Shown: positions 36,013 through 45,653, counted from the first letter of the stretch. The stretch is DNA of 64,000 nucleotides from JB111 sp052093225 (GCA_052093225.1 JBQDDG010000004.1:1-64000); one strand, 5' to 3'. Translations and numbers: made by a program. The notes: a model not told the origin generated them from the letters alone.

Positions 36013-36492
36013 TCAGCGGCGGTCGCGGAAGAACTCCTCGAGGACGCCGGCGCACTCCGTCTCCCGCACCCCGGGCACCACCTCGACCCGGTGGTTGAGG
36101 CGCGAGTCGCGCACCACGTCGCGCACCGACCCCGTGGCGCCCGCCTTCGCGTCCCACGCCCCGAGGACGAGCCGGTCGATACGCGCGAGCACGAGCGCTC
36201 CGGCACACATCGTGCAGGGCTCGAGCGTGACGACGAGCGTGCAGCCGTCGAGCCGCCACTCGCCCCGGGCCCCGGCCGCCGCACGCAGGGCAAGGATCTC
36301 CGCATGGGCGGTGGGGTCGGCGTCGGCCTCCCGGCGGTTGGCCCCCTCACCGAGCATGGCGCCGTCGGGGCCGAGGACGACGGCGCCGACCGGCACGTCC
36401 CCCCGGTCCGCCGCCTCGCTCGCGAGCACGAGGGCGCGTCCCATCGGCGCGTCCCAGCGTTCGCGCGCCGGTCCGGCGTCGGGGCTCGTCAT
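36013..36492 (-). CDS. tadA: tRNA adenosine(34) deaminase
   Basis: 159 residues. It deaminates A34 to inosine in tRNA-Arg(ACG); that tRNA is in this window at 48039. The zinc site is visible as HAEILAL near residue 63 and EPCTMCAGAL near 91. A ~20-residue N-terminal extension precedes the fold. Confidence 0.94.
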   Translation of the reverse strand: MTSPDAGPARERWDAPMGRALVLASEAADRGDVPVGAVVLGPDGAMLGEGANRREADADPTAHAEILALRAAAGARGEWRLDGCTLVVTLEPCTMCAGALVLARIDRLVLGAWDAKAGATGSVRDVVRDSRLNHRVEVVPGVRETECAGVLEEFFRDRR

Positions 36493-36572
36493 GCCGTCAT
36501 CGTGCCAGCCGTCTGCCTACCGCCCGGCCCGGCACCGCGCGCCCGCACGCCCGGCGGCGGTAGGTTCGACCC

Positions 36573-37211
36573 ATGCGCGTCCACCTCGCGGAGCACCCGC
36601 TCGTCGCCCACAAGCTCACCACCCTGCGGGACGTCCGCACGGAGTCGCCGACCTTCCGGCAGCTCGTCGAGGAGCTCGTCATGCTCCTCGCCTACGAGGC
36701 CACGCGGGACGTCCGCACGGAGCCGTACGAGATCTCCACGCCGGTCGCGCCCACCACGGGCGTGCGGATCGGCCGCCCGCGCCCGCTGGTGGTGCCCATC
36801 CTGCGCGCGGGGCTCGGCATGCTCGACGGCATGAGCCGGCTCATGCCGACGGCGGAGATCGGCTTCCTCGGGATGAAGCGCGACGAGCAGACACTCGAGG
36901 CGATCACCTACGCCAACCGCCTGCCGGACGACCTCTCCGGGCGCCAGTGCTTCGTCCTGGACCCGATGCTCGCCACCGGCCACACCCTCGTCGCCGCGAT
37001 CGACTACCTCCTGGAGCGCGGCGCGCGCGACGTCACCTGCATCACGCTGCTGTGCGCGCCCGAGGGGCTGCGCCACGTCGAGGCGGCGATCGGTGACCGG
37101 GGCGACGTCTCGGTCGTCACCGCGGCCATCGACGAGGGGCTCGACGAGAACGCCTACATCGTGCCGGGTCTCGGCGACGCCGGGGACCGCCTCTACGGCG
37201 TCGTCGACTGA
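36573..37211 (+). CDS. upp: Uracil phosphoribosyltransferase
   Basis: 212 residues, full length. It makes UMP from uracil and PRPP. The PRPP loop is VLDPMLATGHTLVAAI near residue 130, with PILRAGLGMLDGM near 73 and the C-terminal uracil site YIVPGLGDAGDRLYG. It divergently faces tadA across 80 bp, a common actinobacterial arrangement. Confidence 0.97.
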   Translation: MRVHLAEHPLVAHKLTTLRDVRTESPTFRQLVEELVMLLAYEATRDVRTEPYEISTPVAPTTGVRIGRPRPLVVPILRAGLGMLDGMSRLMPTAEIGFLGMKRDEQTLEAITYANRLPDDLSGRQCFVLDPMLATGHTLVAAIDYLLERGARDVTCITLLCAPEGLRHVEAAIGDRGDVSVVTAAIDEGLDENAYIVPGLGDAGDRLYGVVD

Positions 37212-37222
37212 CGCGCCCGGCC

Positions 37223-38218
37223 ATGACGGAGACCACGACGACGCAGTTCTCGGCGCCCCGGCGCGACGTCCTCGGCGCCCCCTACGTCACGCGCGAGATC
37301 GGCCTCGACCTCACCGACGGCGGCCACACCCCGGGAGTCCGCGACGTCGCGACGGTCGTCCACCGCGCGGACGTCGGCCGGCACGGGCGTGCCGTGATCT
37401 ACCTCCACGGGTTCATCGACACGTTCTTCCACGCCGAGCACGAGCGCGCGTGGCACGAGGCGGGCTGGGACCTCTACGCCCTGGAGATGCGCCGGTCGGG
37501 CCGTTCGCTGCGCCCGGGGCAGGTGCGCGACGACGTCCGCATGCTCAAGGTACGCAACGAGGAGGTGGGGCTCGCGGTCGACCTCGCCCGGGCGGAGGGC
37601 TCCGAGGAGGTCGTCCTGCTCGGGCACTCGACCGGCGGCCTCCAGGCCCTCCTGTTCGCCCACGACCACCCGGGCGCCGTGGACGGGATCATCCTCAGCT
37701 CCCCCTGGCTCGACCTCGGTCGCGGCTGGCTGACCGACGTCGTCGCCACCGCGGTGGTCGACCGGCTCGCGCCGCTCGCGCCCCGCCTGCCCGTCTCGAC
37801 GCTCGAGGGGACCTACGGCCGGTGGCTCAGCGACCCGGCAGGCGGCGGGTGGTCGATCCCGACCGAGCTCAAGCCGACGACGACGATGCCCGTGCACGCC
37901 GGGTTCCTGCGGGCCGTGCGCCGCGCGCAGAGGCAGGTCCAGGACGGGCGGGCCCGCGTGGCCGAGCCGGTCCTGCTCGCGATGTCCGCACGGTCCGGCG
38001 CACGCGTGGACCCGGGCCCCGCAGACCTGTCGAGCTCGGACGTCGTGCTCGACGTGCAGACGATGCGCCGCAGCGCGGCACTGCTCGGGGACAGCGTGGA
38101 CGTGCTCGAGGTGCCGGGCGGCATCCACGACCTCGCGCTGTCACCGCCCGCGGCGCGGCAGAGCTACACCGCCGAGATCATCGCGTGGGCGAGCTCGCGC
38201 CCGTGGGCACGCGGCTGA
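37223..38218 (+). CDS. Alpha/beta hydrolase (lysophospholipase-like)
   Basis: 331 residues. Nucleophile Ser in LLGHSTGG near residue 133, oxyanion region VIYLHGFIDTFF near 58, and C-terminal His in GGIHDLALS near 303. It is the serine aminopeptidase S33/monoacylglycerol-lipase type. It starts 11 bp after upp. Its 3' end overlaps the MFS exporter gene by 41 bp on the opposite strand. Confidence 0.85.
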   Translation: MTETTTTQFSAPRRDVLGAPYVTREIGLDLTDGGHTPGVRDVATVVHRADVGRHGRAVIYLHGFIDTFFHAEHERAWHEAGWDLYALEMRRSGRSLRPGQVRDDVRMLKVRNEEVGLAVDLARAEGSEEVVLLGHSTGGLQALLFAHDHPGAVDGIILSSPWLDLGRGWLTDVVATAVVDRLAPLAPRLPVSTLEGTYGRWLSDPAGGGWSIPTELKPTTTMPVHAGFLRAVRRAQRQVQDGRARVAEPVLLAMSARSGARVDPGPADLSSSDVVLDVQTMRRSAALLGDSVDVLEVPGGIHDLALSPPAARQSYTAEIIAWASSRPWARG

Positions 38219-39995
38219 CGGGCTCCTCCTCGGGCGCTCCGGGGCCCGACGCCGGACGGTCCCCTCCGGGGCCCGTCTCCCCTGCCGCACCGGTCACCTC
38301 GCCCGCCGCGACGTCGTCCGCCGGGGAACCGATCGGCGGCGCCGTGACGACGGGTGGCGTGGTGACGTCGGCCGGACCGGTGACCGCAGCCGCATCGGTG
38401 ACGTCGACCGTGTCCCGCAGCGACGTGCCGCGCATGAACAGCGCGGCGACGAGGCCGACGAGGGTGACGGCGAAGATCGAGAGGAAGACCGGGCCGATGC
38501 CCTCGGCGTAGGCGGTGCGCACGACCGCCTCGACGTCGTCGGGCAACGACCCCAGGTCGAGCGTGCTGCCGGAGCCCGACCCGCCGGGCAGGGTGACCCC
38601 GGCGGCCGCGACGTGGCTCGCGACCTGGCGCGCGTAGATGATGCCGAAGACCTGGATGGCGACGGCGCCGCCGAGGTTGCGGAAGAACGTCACGGAGCTC
38701 GTGGCCGCGCCCATGTGCCGCAGGCCCACGGTGTTCTGCACGGCGAGCACGATGGTCTGCAGGCACATGCCCATGCCCCAGCCGGCGACGAACAGCAGCA
38801 GCGAGGTCAGCCAGAGCGGGGTGTCCTGGTGGGCGAGGAGCCCGAACGCGAGGGTCCCCACCGTCATCAGGCCCATGCCGATGACGACCACCCCCTTCCA
38901 CGTGCCGCGGGCCGTGACCACGCGGCCGGACCACGTCGAGGCGATGAGCAGCCCGAACATCAGCGGCAGCCCGAGGAAGCCGGCGATCGTGGCCGGGTAG
39001 TCGCGCCCGTACTGGAAGTACTGCCCGAGGAACACGTTGGACCCGAACATCATGCTGCCGACGCCGAGCGAGGCGACGATGGCGAGGACGGTGGTCCGGG
39101 AGCCGAGGATGTGCAGCGGGATGAGCGGCTCGGGCACGCGGCGCTCGACGACGACGAACAGGCCGGCGAGCACGAGCGCGCCGCCGATCATGAGGAACGA
39201 CGGGGCGGACGCCCAGGGGAAGGACACCCCGCCGATCGAGATCCACACGAGCAGGAGCGTCGAGGTGACGGCGATGATGGCCGCACCGAGGACGTCGATC
39301 CGCGCCGGGCCCGTGCGCGGGTTCGGCGGCAGCTTGAGGCGGGCGTTGACCACCCAGGCGGCGAACGCCATGAACGGGATCATGATGAAGAAGCACCAGC
39401 GCCAGCCGAGGCCGGGGGCGTCGACGATGAGGCCGCCGACGAACGGGCCCGAGACGGTGGCGACCGCCATGACGGCGCCCTGGTAGCCGTTGTACCGGCC
39501 ACGCTTCCTCGGCGGGATGATCGTGGCCATGATGATGATCGACATCATCACCTGACCGCCCATGCCGACGCCCTGGAGCACCCGGGTGGCGATGAGCATC
39601 TCGGCGCTGACGGCGAGGCCGGAGAGCAGCGAGCCGAGGATGAAGATCCCGATGAAGACCGTCAGCAGGCGGCGCTTGTCGAACAGGTCGCCGAGCTTGC
39701 CGGCGATCGGGGTCATCACCGTGTTGGCGAGGATGGCAGAGGTGATGATCCAGACGTACTGGTTCGGGGCGGCGCCCACCTCGGCCGCGATAACGGGCAT
39801 CGCGTTGCCGACGATGGTGTTCGCCATCATCCCGAGGAACTGCGTGAGCAGGAGGCCGGTGAGCACGGCCATGATGCGCCTGTGCTCTGCCTCGGCCGCC
39901 TCGGCCTGCGCCTGGGTGAGGCCGGCGTAGATCCGCTTGCGCGTGAGGTCCTTCGGCCTGCGCGCGCGGGAGCCGGTGCGGGTGACGTCGTTCAT
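38178..39995 (-). CDS. DHA2-type MFS drug exporter (14 TM)
   Basis: 605 residues with about 14 membrane segments. The N-terminal ~40 residues are basic and cytoplasmic. Motif A-like KLGDLFDKRRLLTV lies near 80 and the motif C-like AVMAVATVSGPFVGGLIVD near 175. The last ~80 residues are a disordered Pro/Thr/Glu tail. The ATG overlaps the marR stop by 4 bp, so the regulator and pump form one operon, typical for efflux systems induced by their substrate. Confidence 0.92.
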   Translation of the reverse strand: MNDVTRTGSRARRPKDLTRKRIYAGLTQAQAEAAEAEHRRIMAVLTGLLLTQFLGMMANTIVGNAMPVIAAEVGAAPNQYVWIITSAILANTVMTPIAGKLGDLFDKRRLLTVFIGIFILGSLLSGLAVSAEMLIATRVLQGVGMGGQVMMSIIIMATIIPPRKRGRYNGYQGAVMAVATVSGPFVGGLIVDAPGLGWRWCFFIMIPFMAFAAWVVNARLKLPPNPRTGPARIDVLGAAIIAVTSTLLLVWISIGGVSFPWASAPSFLMIGGALVLAGLFVVVERRVPEPLIPLHILGSRTTVLAIVASLGVGSMMFGSNVFLGQYFQYGRDYPATIAGFLGLPLMFGLLIASTWSGRVVTARGTWKGVVVIGMGLMTVGTLAFGLLAHQDTPLWLTSLLLFVAGWGMGMCLQTIVLAVQNTVGLRHMGAATSSVTFFRNLGGAVAIQVFGIIYARQVASHVAAAGVTLPGGSGSGSTLDLGSLPDDVEAVVRTAYAEGIGPVFLSIFAVTLVGLVAALFMRGTSLRDTVDVTDAAAVTGPADVTTPPVVTAPPIGSPADDVAAGEVTGAAGETGPGGDRPASGPGAPEEEPVSRVPTGASSPTR

Positions 39996-40531
39996 CGGCC
40001 CCCTCCCGCGGCCTCGACCGCGGTCGCCACGGCGGCCTCGGGGCGGGTGTGGGAGCCGAGCCGGTGCAGGCCAGTCGCGAGCGTCGTGAGGTCCTCGGTG
40101 CTCCAGCCGGCGGTGAGCGCGTCGATCGACTCGGTGTAGATCGCACGGTTGCGGGCGATCGTCTCGCGCCCGAGCTCCGTGACGGTGACGACCTGGGCCC
40201 GGCCGTCGTCGGGGTCCTGCTCGCGGCGGACGAGGCCGAGGTCGTCGAGGGCGGCGATCTTGCGGGAGATGACGGACACGTCGAGCTCGAGGCCGGCCGC
40301 GAGGTCGGAGATGCGCGAGCGGTCGTGCTCCTGGACACGGAGCAGGGTGAGGTAGTCGGTGCGACGAATGCCGGTGACCTTGTTGACGGCCTCCCCCATG
40401 CCACGTGTGACGCGTCCGGCCTCGAGGACCGCGAGGACGAGGTCAGCGACGACGCCGGTGCGGTCGCCGGGAGGGGGCGCAGTCTCACGGGGGGTGGCGG
40501 GGGCGGTCACGGGGGTCACGTCATCTGGCAC
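39992..40531 (-). CDS. MarR-family repressor
   Basis: 179 residues, with a winged helix from ~50 to 150: RRTDYLTLLRVQEHDRSRISDLA, LELDVSVISRKIAALDDLGL and the wing RREQDPDDGRAQVV. It should repress its own operon with the exporter. The GTG start at 40531 has no strong ribosome binding site; a TAGCCT just upstream may be a -10, which would make the transcript nearly leaderless. The operator-like repeat at 40553 fits autoregulation. Confidence 0.93.
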   Translation of the reverse strand: MPDDVTPVTAPATPRETAPPPGDRTGVVADLVLAVLEAGRVTRGMGEAVNKVTGIRRTDYLTLLRVQEHDRSRISDLAAGLELDVSVISRKIAALDDLGLVRREQDPDDGRAQVVTVTELGRETIARNRAIYTESIDALTAGWSTEDLTTLATGLHRLGSHTRPEAAVATAVEAAGGGR

Positions 40532-40552
40532 ACCATCAGGCTACGCTTTTGT

Positions 40553-40565
40553 TTGCAGCATGCAA
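40553..40565. promoter_or_regulatory. Probable MarR operator
   Basis: TTGCA-GCA-TGCAA, a perfect 5-bp inverted repeat 22 bp before the marR start, in one of the few AT-rich spots of the region. Confidence 0.55.
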
Positions 40566-40645
40566 CTAGTGGTGATCGGCGGCACAAGCGGCGTCGACGC
40601 AGGTCACAGCGAAGAGTGTCCTACGGCTCCGCCGACGACTGGCGG

Positions 40646-41506
40646 TCAGGCGGGACCGGCGACGAGGTCCTGGGTTCCGATGACGGTGAGCATCTCGAGG
40701 ACATCGGCGCTGTCGGTACCGAGCGCAGGGGTGAACCAGAGCAGGCGTTGACGGCCGTCTTCGCTGAAGAGGTTGAGGCAGTTCACCTCGATCACGCCGA
40801 GGGCGGGGTGGATGATCCGCTTGCGGTCGTTGCGGCGGAACGCGACGTCGTGCTCGGCCCACAGAGCAGCGAAGTCGGCGGAGGTGGCGAGCAGCTCCTC
40901 GATCATCGCGGCGGCTTCGGTGTCGCGTGAGTTCCTCGCGGCAGCCACGGCACGCAGATCGGCGACCAGGGAGCGTGCCTGCGCCTCGTGGTCCTCCACG
41001 GGGTAGATGCGGCGGGCGTCGTCGTCGGTGAACCAGCGATAGATAAAGCTGGCCCGCTCTCCCTCGAAGCCGGTCTGGTCGCCGAGCAGCGCGACGGCGA
41101 GGGGGTTCTGGACCACGGCGACGTGCAGGTCGGTGATCACCTGGGCAGGCGTGGACGGCAGGCGGGACAGGAGGTCGAGCATGCCGGGATGCACGTGGGC
41201 AGCAGGGCCGGCTTCGGTGGGCACGGGCCGATCGGCGAGGTGGAACAGATAGTCGCGCTCGTCGCGGGTCAGCCTGAGAGCGCGGGCGAGCGCGGCGAGC
41301 ATCTGCTCCGAGGGCTGAGATCCTGCGCCGCGCTCCAGCTCGTTGTAGTAGTCGACCGACGCGCCGGCCAGTTGCGCCACCTCCTCGCGGCGCAGCCCGA
41401 CCACCCTGCGCCGCGGGCCGGAGACGAAGCCGACGTCCTCAGGACGGATGCGTCCGCGTCGGGACCGTAGGAACGCTCCCAGCTCACGGTCTTTCAGAGG
41501 ACTCAT
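40646..41506 (-). CDS. XRE-family regulator with MmyB-like ligand-binding domain
   Basis: 286 residues. The helix-turn-helix spans ~8-70 (LGAFLRSRRGRI, GLRREEVAQLAGASVDYYNELERG). The rest is the PAS-like MmyB domain (VVQNPLAVALLGD, FIYRWFTDDDARRIYP). It is transcribed away from an SDR gene, the usual pairing, and probably controls it. The ATG at 41506 is chosen by family fit; the ribosome binding site is weak. Confidence 0.9.
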   Translation of the reverse strand: MSPLKDRELGAFLRSRRGRIRPEDVGFVSGPRRRVVGLRREEVAQLAGASVDYYNELERGAGSQPSEQMLAALARALRLTRDERDYLFHLADRPVPTEAGPAAHVHPGMLDLLSRLPSTPAQVITDLHVAVVQNPLAVALLGDQTGFEGERASFIYRWFTDDDARRIYPVEDHEAQARSLVADLRAVAAARNSRDTEAAAMIEELLATSADFAALWAEHDVAFRRNDRKRIIHPALGVIEVNCLNLFSEDGRQRLLWFTPALGTDSADVLEMLTVIGTQDLVAGPA

Positions 41507-41514
41507 GTATCCAG

Positions 41515-41581
41515 TGTGCCAAGGGGCGGGACAGGGACACAGGGGATGACGCCCCCTGGTTGCCATTCTCCCCCTGGCACA
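41515..41581. promoter_or_regulatory. Paired inverted repeats between the XRE and SDR genes
   Basis: TGTGCCAAGGGG at 41515-41526 and its near complement CCCCTGGCACA at 41571-41581 lie at the two ends of the 86-bp divergent promoter region. They could be the binding sites of the XRE regulator, one for each promoter. Confidence 0.45.
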
Positions 41582-41592
41582 TCGTGGTGGAC

Positions 41593-42366
41593 ATGACGGA
41601 CGACGACACCCTCACAGCTCCCACCACGCCCGCAGGTCGACAGGTCGCGATCGTCACCGGCGGCTCACGCGGCATCGGCAGCGCGGTCGCGAAGCGGCTG
41701 GCCGCAGACGGGTTCGCGGTCGCCGTGAACTACGCAGGCAATGCCGCGGCCGCAGACGACACGGTCGCCACCATCGCAGCCACGGGCGGCACGGCCGTCG
41801 CGGTGCAGGCCGATGTCGCCGACGAGCGCCAGGTCGCGGCGCTGTTCGACCGTGCCGAGCAGGAGTTCGGTGGCATCGACGTCGTGGTCAACGCGGCCGG
41901 AAGGATGGCACTCTCACCGATCGCCGACCTCGACCTGGCGGTGCTGGACGAGCTGCACCGCACCAACATCCGAGGCACCTTCGTGGTTGCCCAGCAGGCC
42001 GCACGCCGACTGCGCGAGGCAGGCTCCTTCGTGGGCTTCTCCACCACCGTCGTCACTACCCAGCTCCCTGCCTACGGCGCCTATGCGGCCAGCAAGGGCG
42101 CGGTCGAGGCGATGATCCTGGTCCTCGCCCGGGAGCTGCGCGGCCGTGACATCACTGTCAACGCGGTGGCGCCCGGCCCGACCGCCACCGAGCTGTTCCT
42201 GGACGGCAAGACCCCCGAGCAGATCGATGCTCTGGCGAAGAACCCGCCGCTGGAGCGGCTCGGCACTCCCGAGGACATCGCGAACGTGGTCTCCTTCCTC
42301 GCCGGCCCTGACGGTCGGTGGGTCAACGGTCAGGTGCTGCGCGCCAACGGCGGCATGGCCCGATGA
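41593..42366 (+). CDS. SDR-family oxidoreductase
   Basis: 257 residues. The NAD(P) loop TGGSRGIGSAV is near residue 19, NAAG near 102, and the catalytic Ser with YAASK near 165. The closing region GRWVNGQVLRANGG is typical of FabG-like SDRs. The ATG at 41593 is favoured; upstream codons run into the promoter. Substrate unknown. Confidence 0.92.
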   Translation: MTDDDTLTAPTTPAGRQVAIVTGGSRGIGSAVAKRLAADGFAVAVNYAGNAAAADDTVATIAATGGTAVAVQADVADERQVAALFDRAEQEFGGIDVVVNAAGRMALSPIADLDLAVLDELHRTNIRGTFVVAQQAARRLREAGSFVGFSTTVVTTQLPAYGAYAASKGAVEAMILVLARELRGRDITVNAVAPGPTATELFLDGKTPEQIDALAKNPPLERLGTPEDIANVVSFLAGPDGRWVNGQVLRANGGMAR

Positions 42367-42501
42367 CGCACGCGCAACAGGTCGTCGGGCTCCCCTTCCG
42401 ATCGCACGTGGACCCCTCACGGGACGGAAGCGAGATCGTCTCTGCCGTCGCCGACCGCATCCGCGTCGAGTGCTGTCGCCGCACCGGAGTCGTGTCGGTT
42501 G

Positions 42502-43662
42502 TCAGAGGCGCACCCGGCGATCCGTCGCGGCCGACTCGTAGGCGGCGTAGATTGCCTGGATCGACCTGTACGCGAGGTCGAAGTCGGACTGCGGCGTCCC
42601 GCCGTGCACGATGCAGTCGATGAAGTCCTGCATCTCCCCGATGTACCCGCGGGCCAGGAGCTCGTCGAGCAGCACGTACTGCCAGCCGCCCTTGTGGTCG
42701 ACCTTCTCGGTGACGTAGACGTCCTCGAGCACGGCGGCGTCGCCGTGGTAGAGCCGCAGCGAGTCGCTCTGGCTGATCTGGCACAGGTGCACGCTGTCGT
42801 TGGTGAAGACCTGGACGTGGTTGCGCACGCCGCCGACGATCGTGTCGGTCGCGGTGACGACCCCGCGCGTGCCGTCGTCGAAGGCGAGGACGACGTTGGC
42901 GACGTCCTCGACGTCGACCGGCCGCGCGTGCAGGAAGCGGCGCTGGTCCTCGCCCAGCGTGGGCGTGATCGCCGTCGTGTCCGCGATCACCGACTCCACG
43001 GCGACGTCCCGCCCGGCGGCCCGTGCCTCGACCTGCTTGAGGTAGAGCATGGCCGAGAGCGGGTGGCAGCCCTGACGGATCAGCGCACCACCGCCGGAGC
43101 TCCTCCAGTGCCGCGCGTACTCGGCGTGGGAACCGTTGTGCGACTCCTCCCCGATCATCATCGTGATGCGTGAGCCGGTCTTCTCGAGCACCTCGCGGCT
43201 CTTCTGCACCGAGGGGGCGTAGACGTAGTTCTCCGCGTAGCCGAAGACCACGTCGCTGCCCTCCACCACCTCCCGCAGCCGGTCCATCTCCGCCATCACC
43301 GAGTCGTACATCTGCCGGCGGTCCACGTCGCCCGCGCCGTCGTCGGGGACGTCGAAGAACCCGGTCAGGGGCTTCTCGCAGATGACGTGCTTCCCGGCGG
43401 CGACGACCCGGGCAACCATGTCCACGTGGAGGTCCGGCGGCGTGCAGATGTCGACGACGTCGACCTCGTCGTCCGCGAGGAGCTGCTCTAGCTCGTCGTA
43501 GACCCGCGGGATGCGGTGGCGCGCCGCGAACGCCTCCCGGCGCGTCGGGGGTGCGGCGACCGCGACGATCTGCACGTCGTGCCCCGCCACGCGCTTGAAC
43601 GACTCTGCGTGCAGGTCCGCGACGAACCCCGCCCCGACCAGACCGATACCGACCTTCTGCAT
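42502..43662 (-). CDS. Gfo/Idh/MocA-family NAD(P)-dependent oxidoreductase
   Basis: 386 residues. The Rossmann loop GLVGAGFVADLHAESF is at the N-terminus and the EKP motif (VICEKPL) is near residue 95; the C-terminal beta domain has NHVQVFTNDS. These enzymes oxidise sugars, inositols or similar polyols. The gene follows tctA by 2 bp and is likely co-transcribed with tctCBA, so its substrate may be what that importer carries, or a product of it. Confidence 0.9.
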   Translation of the reverse strand: MQKVGIGLVGAGFVADLHAESFKRVAGHDVQIVAVAAPPTRREAFAARHRIPRVYDELEQLLADDEVDVVDICTPPDLHVDMVARVVAAGKHVICEKPLTGFFDVPDDGAGDVDRRQMYDSVMAEMDRLREVVEGSDVVFGYAENYVYAPSVQKSREVLEKTGSRITMMIGEESHNGSHAEYARHWRSSGGGALIRQGCHPLSAMLYLKQVEARAAGRDVAVESVIADTTAITPTLGEDQRRFLHARPVDVEDVANVVLAFDDGTRGVVTATDTIVGGVRNHVQVFTNDSVHLCQISQSDSLRLYHGDAAVLEDVYVTEKVDHKGGWQYVLLDELLARGYIGEMQDFIDCIVHGGTPQSDFDLAYRSIQAIYAAYESAATDRRVRL

Positions 43663-43664
43663 GA

Positions 43665-45164
43665 CTACCTGTCCTTCCCGGACCTTGCGAGCTGCTTGAT
43701 TTTTCGGAATGCGCCCAGCTGTGCGGCGATGATGACGGCGATGGCCAGGAGGAACGCCAGGCTGATCGGACGCTGGAACATCGGCAGCCAGCTGCCGTCG
43801 CTGAGGATCAGAGCGCGGCGCAGGTTCGAGTCGGCCATCGGACCGAGGATGACGCCGAGGAGGAACGGGGCGGCGGGGAACCCGAACTCGTAGAGGAAGA
43901 TCCCGACGAGTCCGAACACGAGCATCATCGTGACGTCGAACAGCGAGTAGTTGATGAGGTAGGCGCCGATCACGCACAGCACGTAGATGATCGGCATGAG
44001 CACCACCTTGCGGAGCCCCAGGACGCGCACGGACAGCCTCATCACGATCATGGCGAGGAACCACATCACCACCGCGGCGGCCACCAGGTAGACGGCCACC
44101 TCGTAGATGAACTCGGGCGAGTCGCGCGACAGCAGCGGGCCCGGACGGTAGCCGTGCATGAGGAACGCGGCGAGCAGGACCGCTGCCGGCGCGGAGCCCG
44201 GGACGGCGAGGGACAGGATTGGGATGAGTGCGCCGCCGATCGCCGCGTTGTTGCCGGACTCCGCCGAGATGACCCCGAGCTCGTTGCCCTTGCCGAACGA
44301 CTCGGGGTCCTTGCTCGACCCCTTGGCCGCGGCGTAGGAGAGCCAACCACCCACGTCCTCCCCCACCCCCGGGATGATGCCGACCCCGGTGCCGATGGCG
44401 GACGAGCGCAGGACGGTCGGCGAGCGCCGGAAGACCGCCTTGATCGCGGCGCCGACGCGTGCCTTCGCCACCTCGAGGGCCCTGTGCTCGGAGGCGCGGA
44501 AGGCCTTGACGATCTCCGGGAAGCCGAAGAGCCCGATCATGATCGGGATGAGCTGGATTCCGCCCATGAGGTTGACGTTGCCGAACGCGTAGCGGGGCTC
44601 GCCGCCGATCGGGTCGAGGCCGATCTGGGCGACGAACAGTCCCAGGAGACCGGCGATCCATCCCTTGAGAGCGTTGTCCCTCGAGGTGAGCGTGCCGCAG
44701 ATGGCGATGCCGAACCCGGCGAGCAGGAAGAACTCCCAGGCACCGAAGCTCAGTGCTGCCCGCGTGAGCAGCGGCGTCAGCGTCAGCAGGAAGATCACGC
44801 TGATGATCGTGCCGAGCGCCGACGCCGTGGTGGCGAGGACGATGGCGTACCCGGCCCTGCCCTGACGGGCCAGCGGGAATCCGTCGACGGCGGTCGCGGC
44901 CGAGGCGGGCGTCCCCGGGATGTTGAGCAGGATGGCCGTCTGGGCGCCACCGGAGATCGATCCGACGTAGATCGCCAGCAGGGAGATCAGTGCCGTCTCG
45001 GTCGGCAGACCGAAGGTGAGGCCCGCCAGCAGGGCGATGGCCATCGTGGCGGACAGTCCCGGCAGGATGCCCATGACGAGGCCGACGAAGGTGGCGAGGA
45101 GCAGCACCGCGAGGTTGAGCGGCTCCGTGACCGTGGACAGGGCGCCGAGGAGATGGTCGGTCAT
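43665..45164 (-). CDS. tctA: Tripartite tricarboxylate transporter, large permease TctA
   Basis: 499 residues, about 12 membrane segments. Family signature GILPGLSATMAIALL near residue 33 and GIIPGVGEDVGGWLSYAAAK near 263. It is the large membrane subunit of a sodium- or proton-driven importer of carboxylates such as citrate. Confidence 0.95.
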   Translation of the reverse strand: MTDHLLGALSTVTEPLNLAVLLLATFVGLVMGILPGLSATMAIALLAGLTFGLPTETALISLLAIYVGSISGGAQTAILLNIPGTPASAATAVDGFPLARQGRAGYAIVLATTASALGTIISVIFLLTLTPLLTRAALSFGAWEFFLLAGFGIAICGTLTSRDNALKGWIAGLLGLFVAQIGLDPIGGEPRYAFGNVNLMGGIQLIPIMIGLFGFPEIVKAFRASEHRALEVAKARVGAAIKAVFRRSPTVLRSSAIGTGVGIIPGVGEDVGGWLSYAAAKGSSKDPESFGKGNELGVISAESGNNAAIGGALIPILSLAVPGSAPAAVLLAAFLMHGYRPGPLLSRDSPEFIYEVAVYLVAAAVVMWFLAMIVMRLSVRVLGLRKVVLMPIIYVLCVIGAYLINYSLFDVTMMLVFGLVGIFLYEFGFPAAPFLLGVILGPMADSNLRRALILSDGSWLPMFQRPISLAFLLAIAVIIAAQLGAFRKIKQLARSGKDR

Positions 45165-45173
45165 GGCGGGGCC

Positions 45174-45653
45174 TCAGGGCAGTGGGATGTTGAAGACGCC
45201 GCCGAACAGGACGACGATCCCGCCGACGGTCGCGCCGGCGATGAGCAACGCCCAGTACCAACGCACCGCCCGCAGGAACAGGAGCATCGCGACGGCGAAG
45301 ATGAACGAGGCCGCCCAGAACTGCAGCACCCGGACGAGCACGACGGAGTACACGGCCATGAGGAGCAGGCCGATGATCGTGGTGCGCGTGTCGGGGTGCC
45401 TGGCGACGCCGACGATCCAGGCCTTCGACGCCGTCCACCGGGCCCGCAGGCCGGTCCCGCGCAAGGACCGGCCCAGCAGGAGGAGGCTGCACGCCAGGAG
45501 CGCGACGCCGACGAGCCCGGGCATGAGGGCGGGGGACGCGTGCAGCGGCTGATCGGTGCGCGCGTAGATCGCCACGCCGCCGGCCAGGATCGCCGTCGCC
45601 AGGGCGGTCAGGAGCGCCGAGCTGATGAGGTTGAGTCTCTCGTCGTCACCCAT
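45174..45653 (-). CDS. tctB: Tripartite tricarboxylate transporter, small permease TctB
   Basis: 159 residues with four membrane helices, the TctB layout: helices near 10-30, 42-60, 90-125 (two close together) and 130-155. Nine bases separate it from tctA. Confidence 0.88.
   Translation of the reverse strand: MGDDERLNLISSALLTALATAILAGGVAIYARTDQPLHASPALMPGLVGVALLACSLLLLGRSLRGTGLRARWTASKAWIVGVARHPDTRTTIIGLLLMAVYSVVLVRVLQFWAASFIFAVAMLLFLRAVRWYWALLIAGATVGGIVVLFGGVFNIPLP

Noticed and set aside
42502..45492. A single 996-codon open frame on the minus strand
   Set aside because: Only its last 386 codons (Gfo/Idh/MocA) make sense; the rest is the wrong frame of tctA and tctB, open because of high GC.
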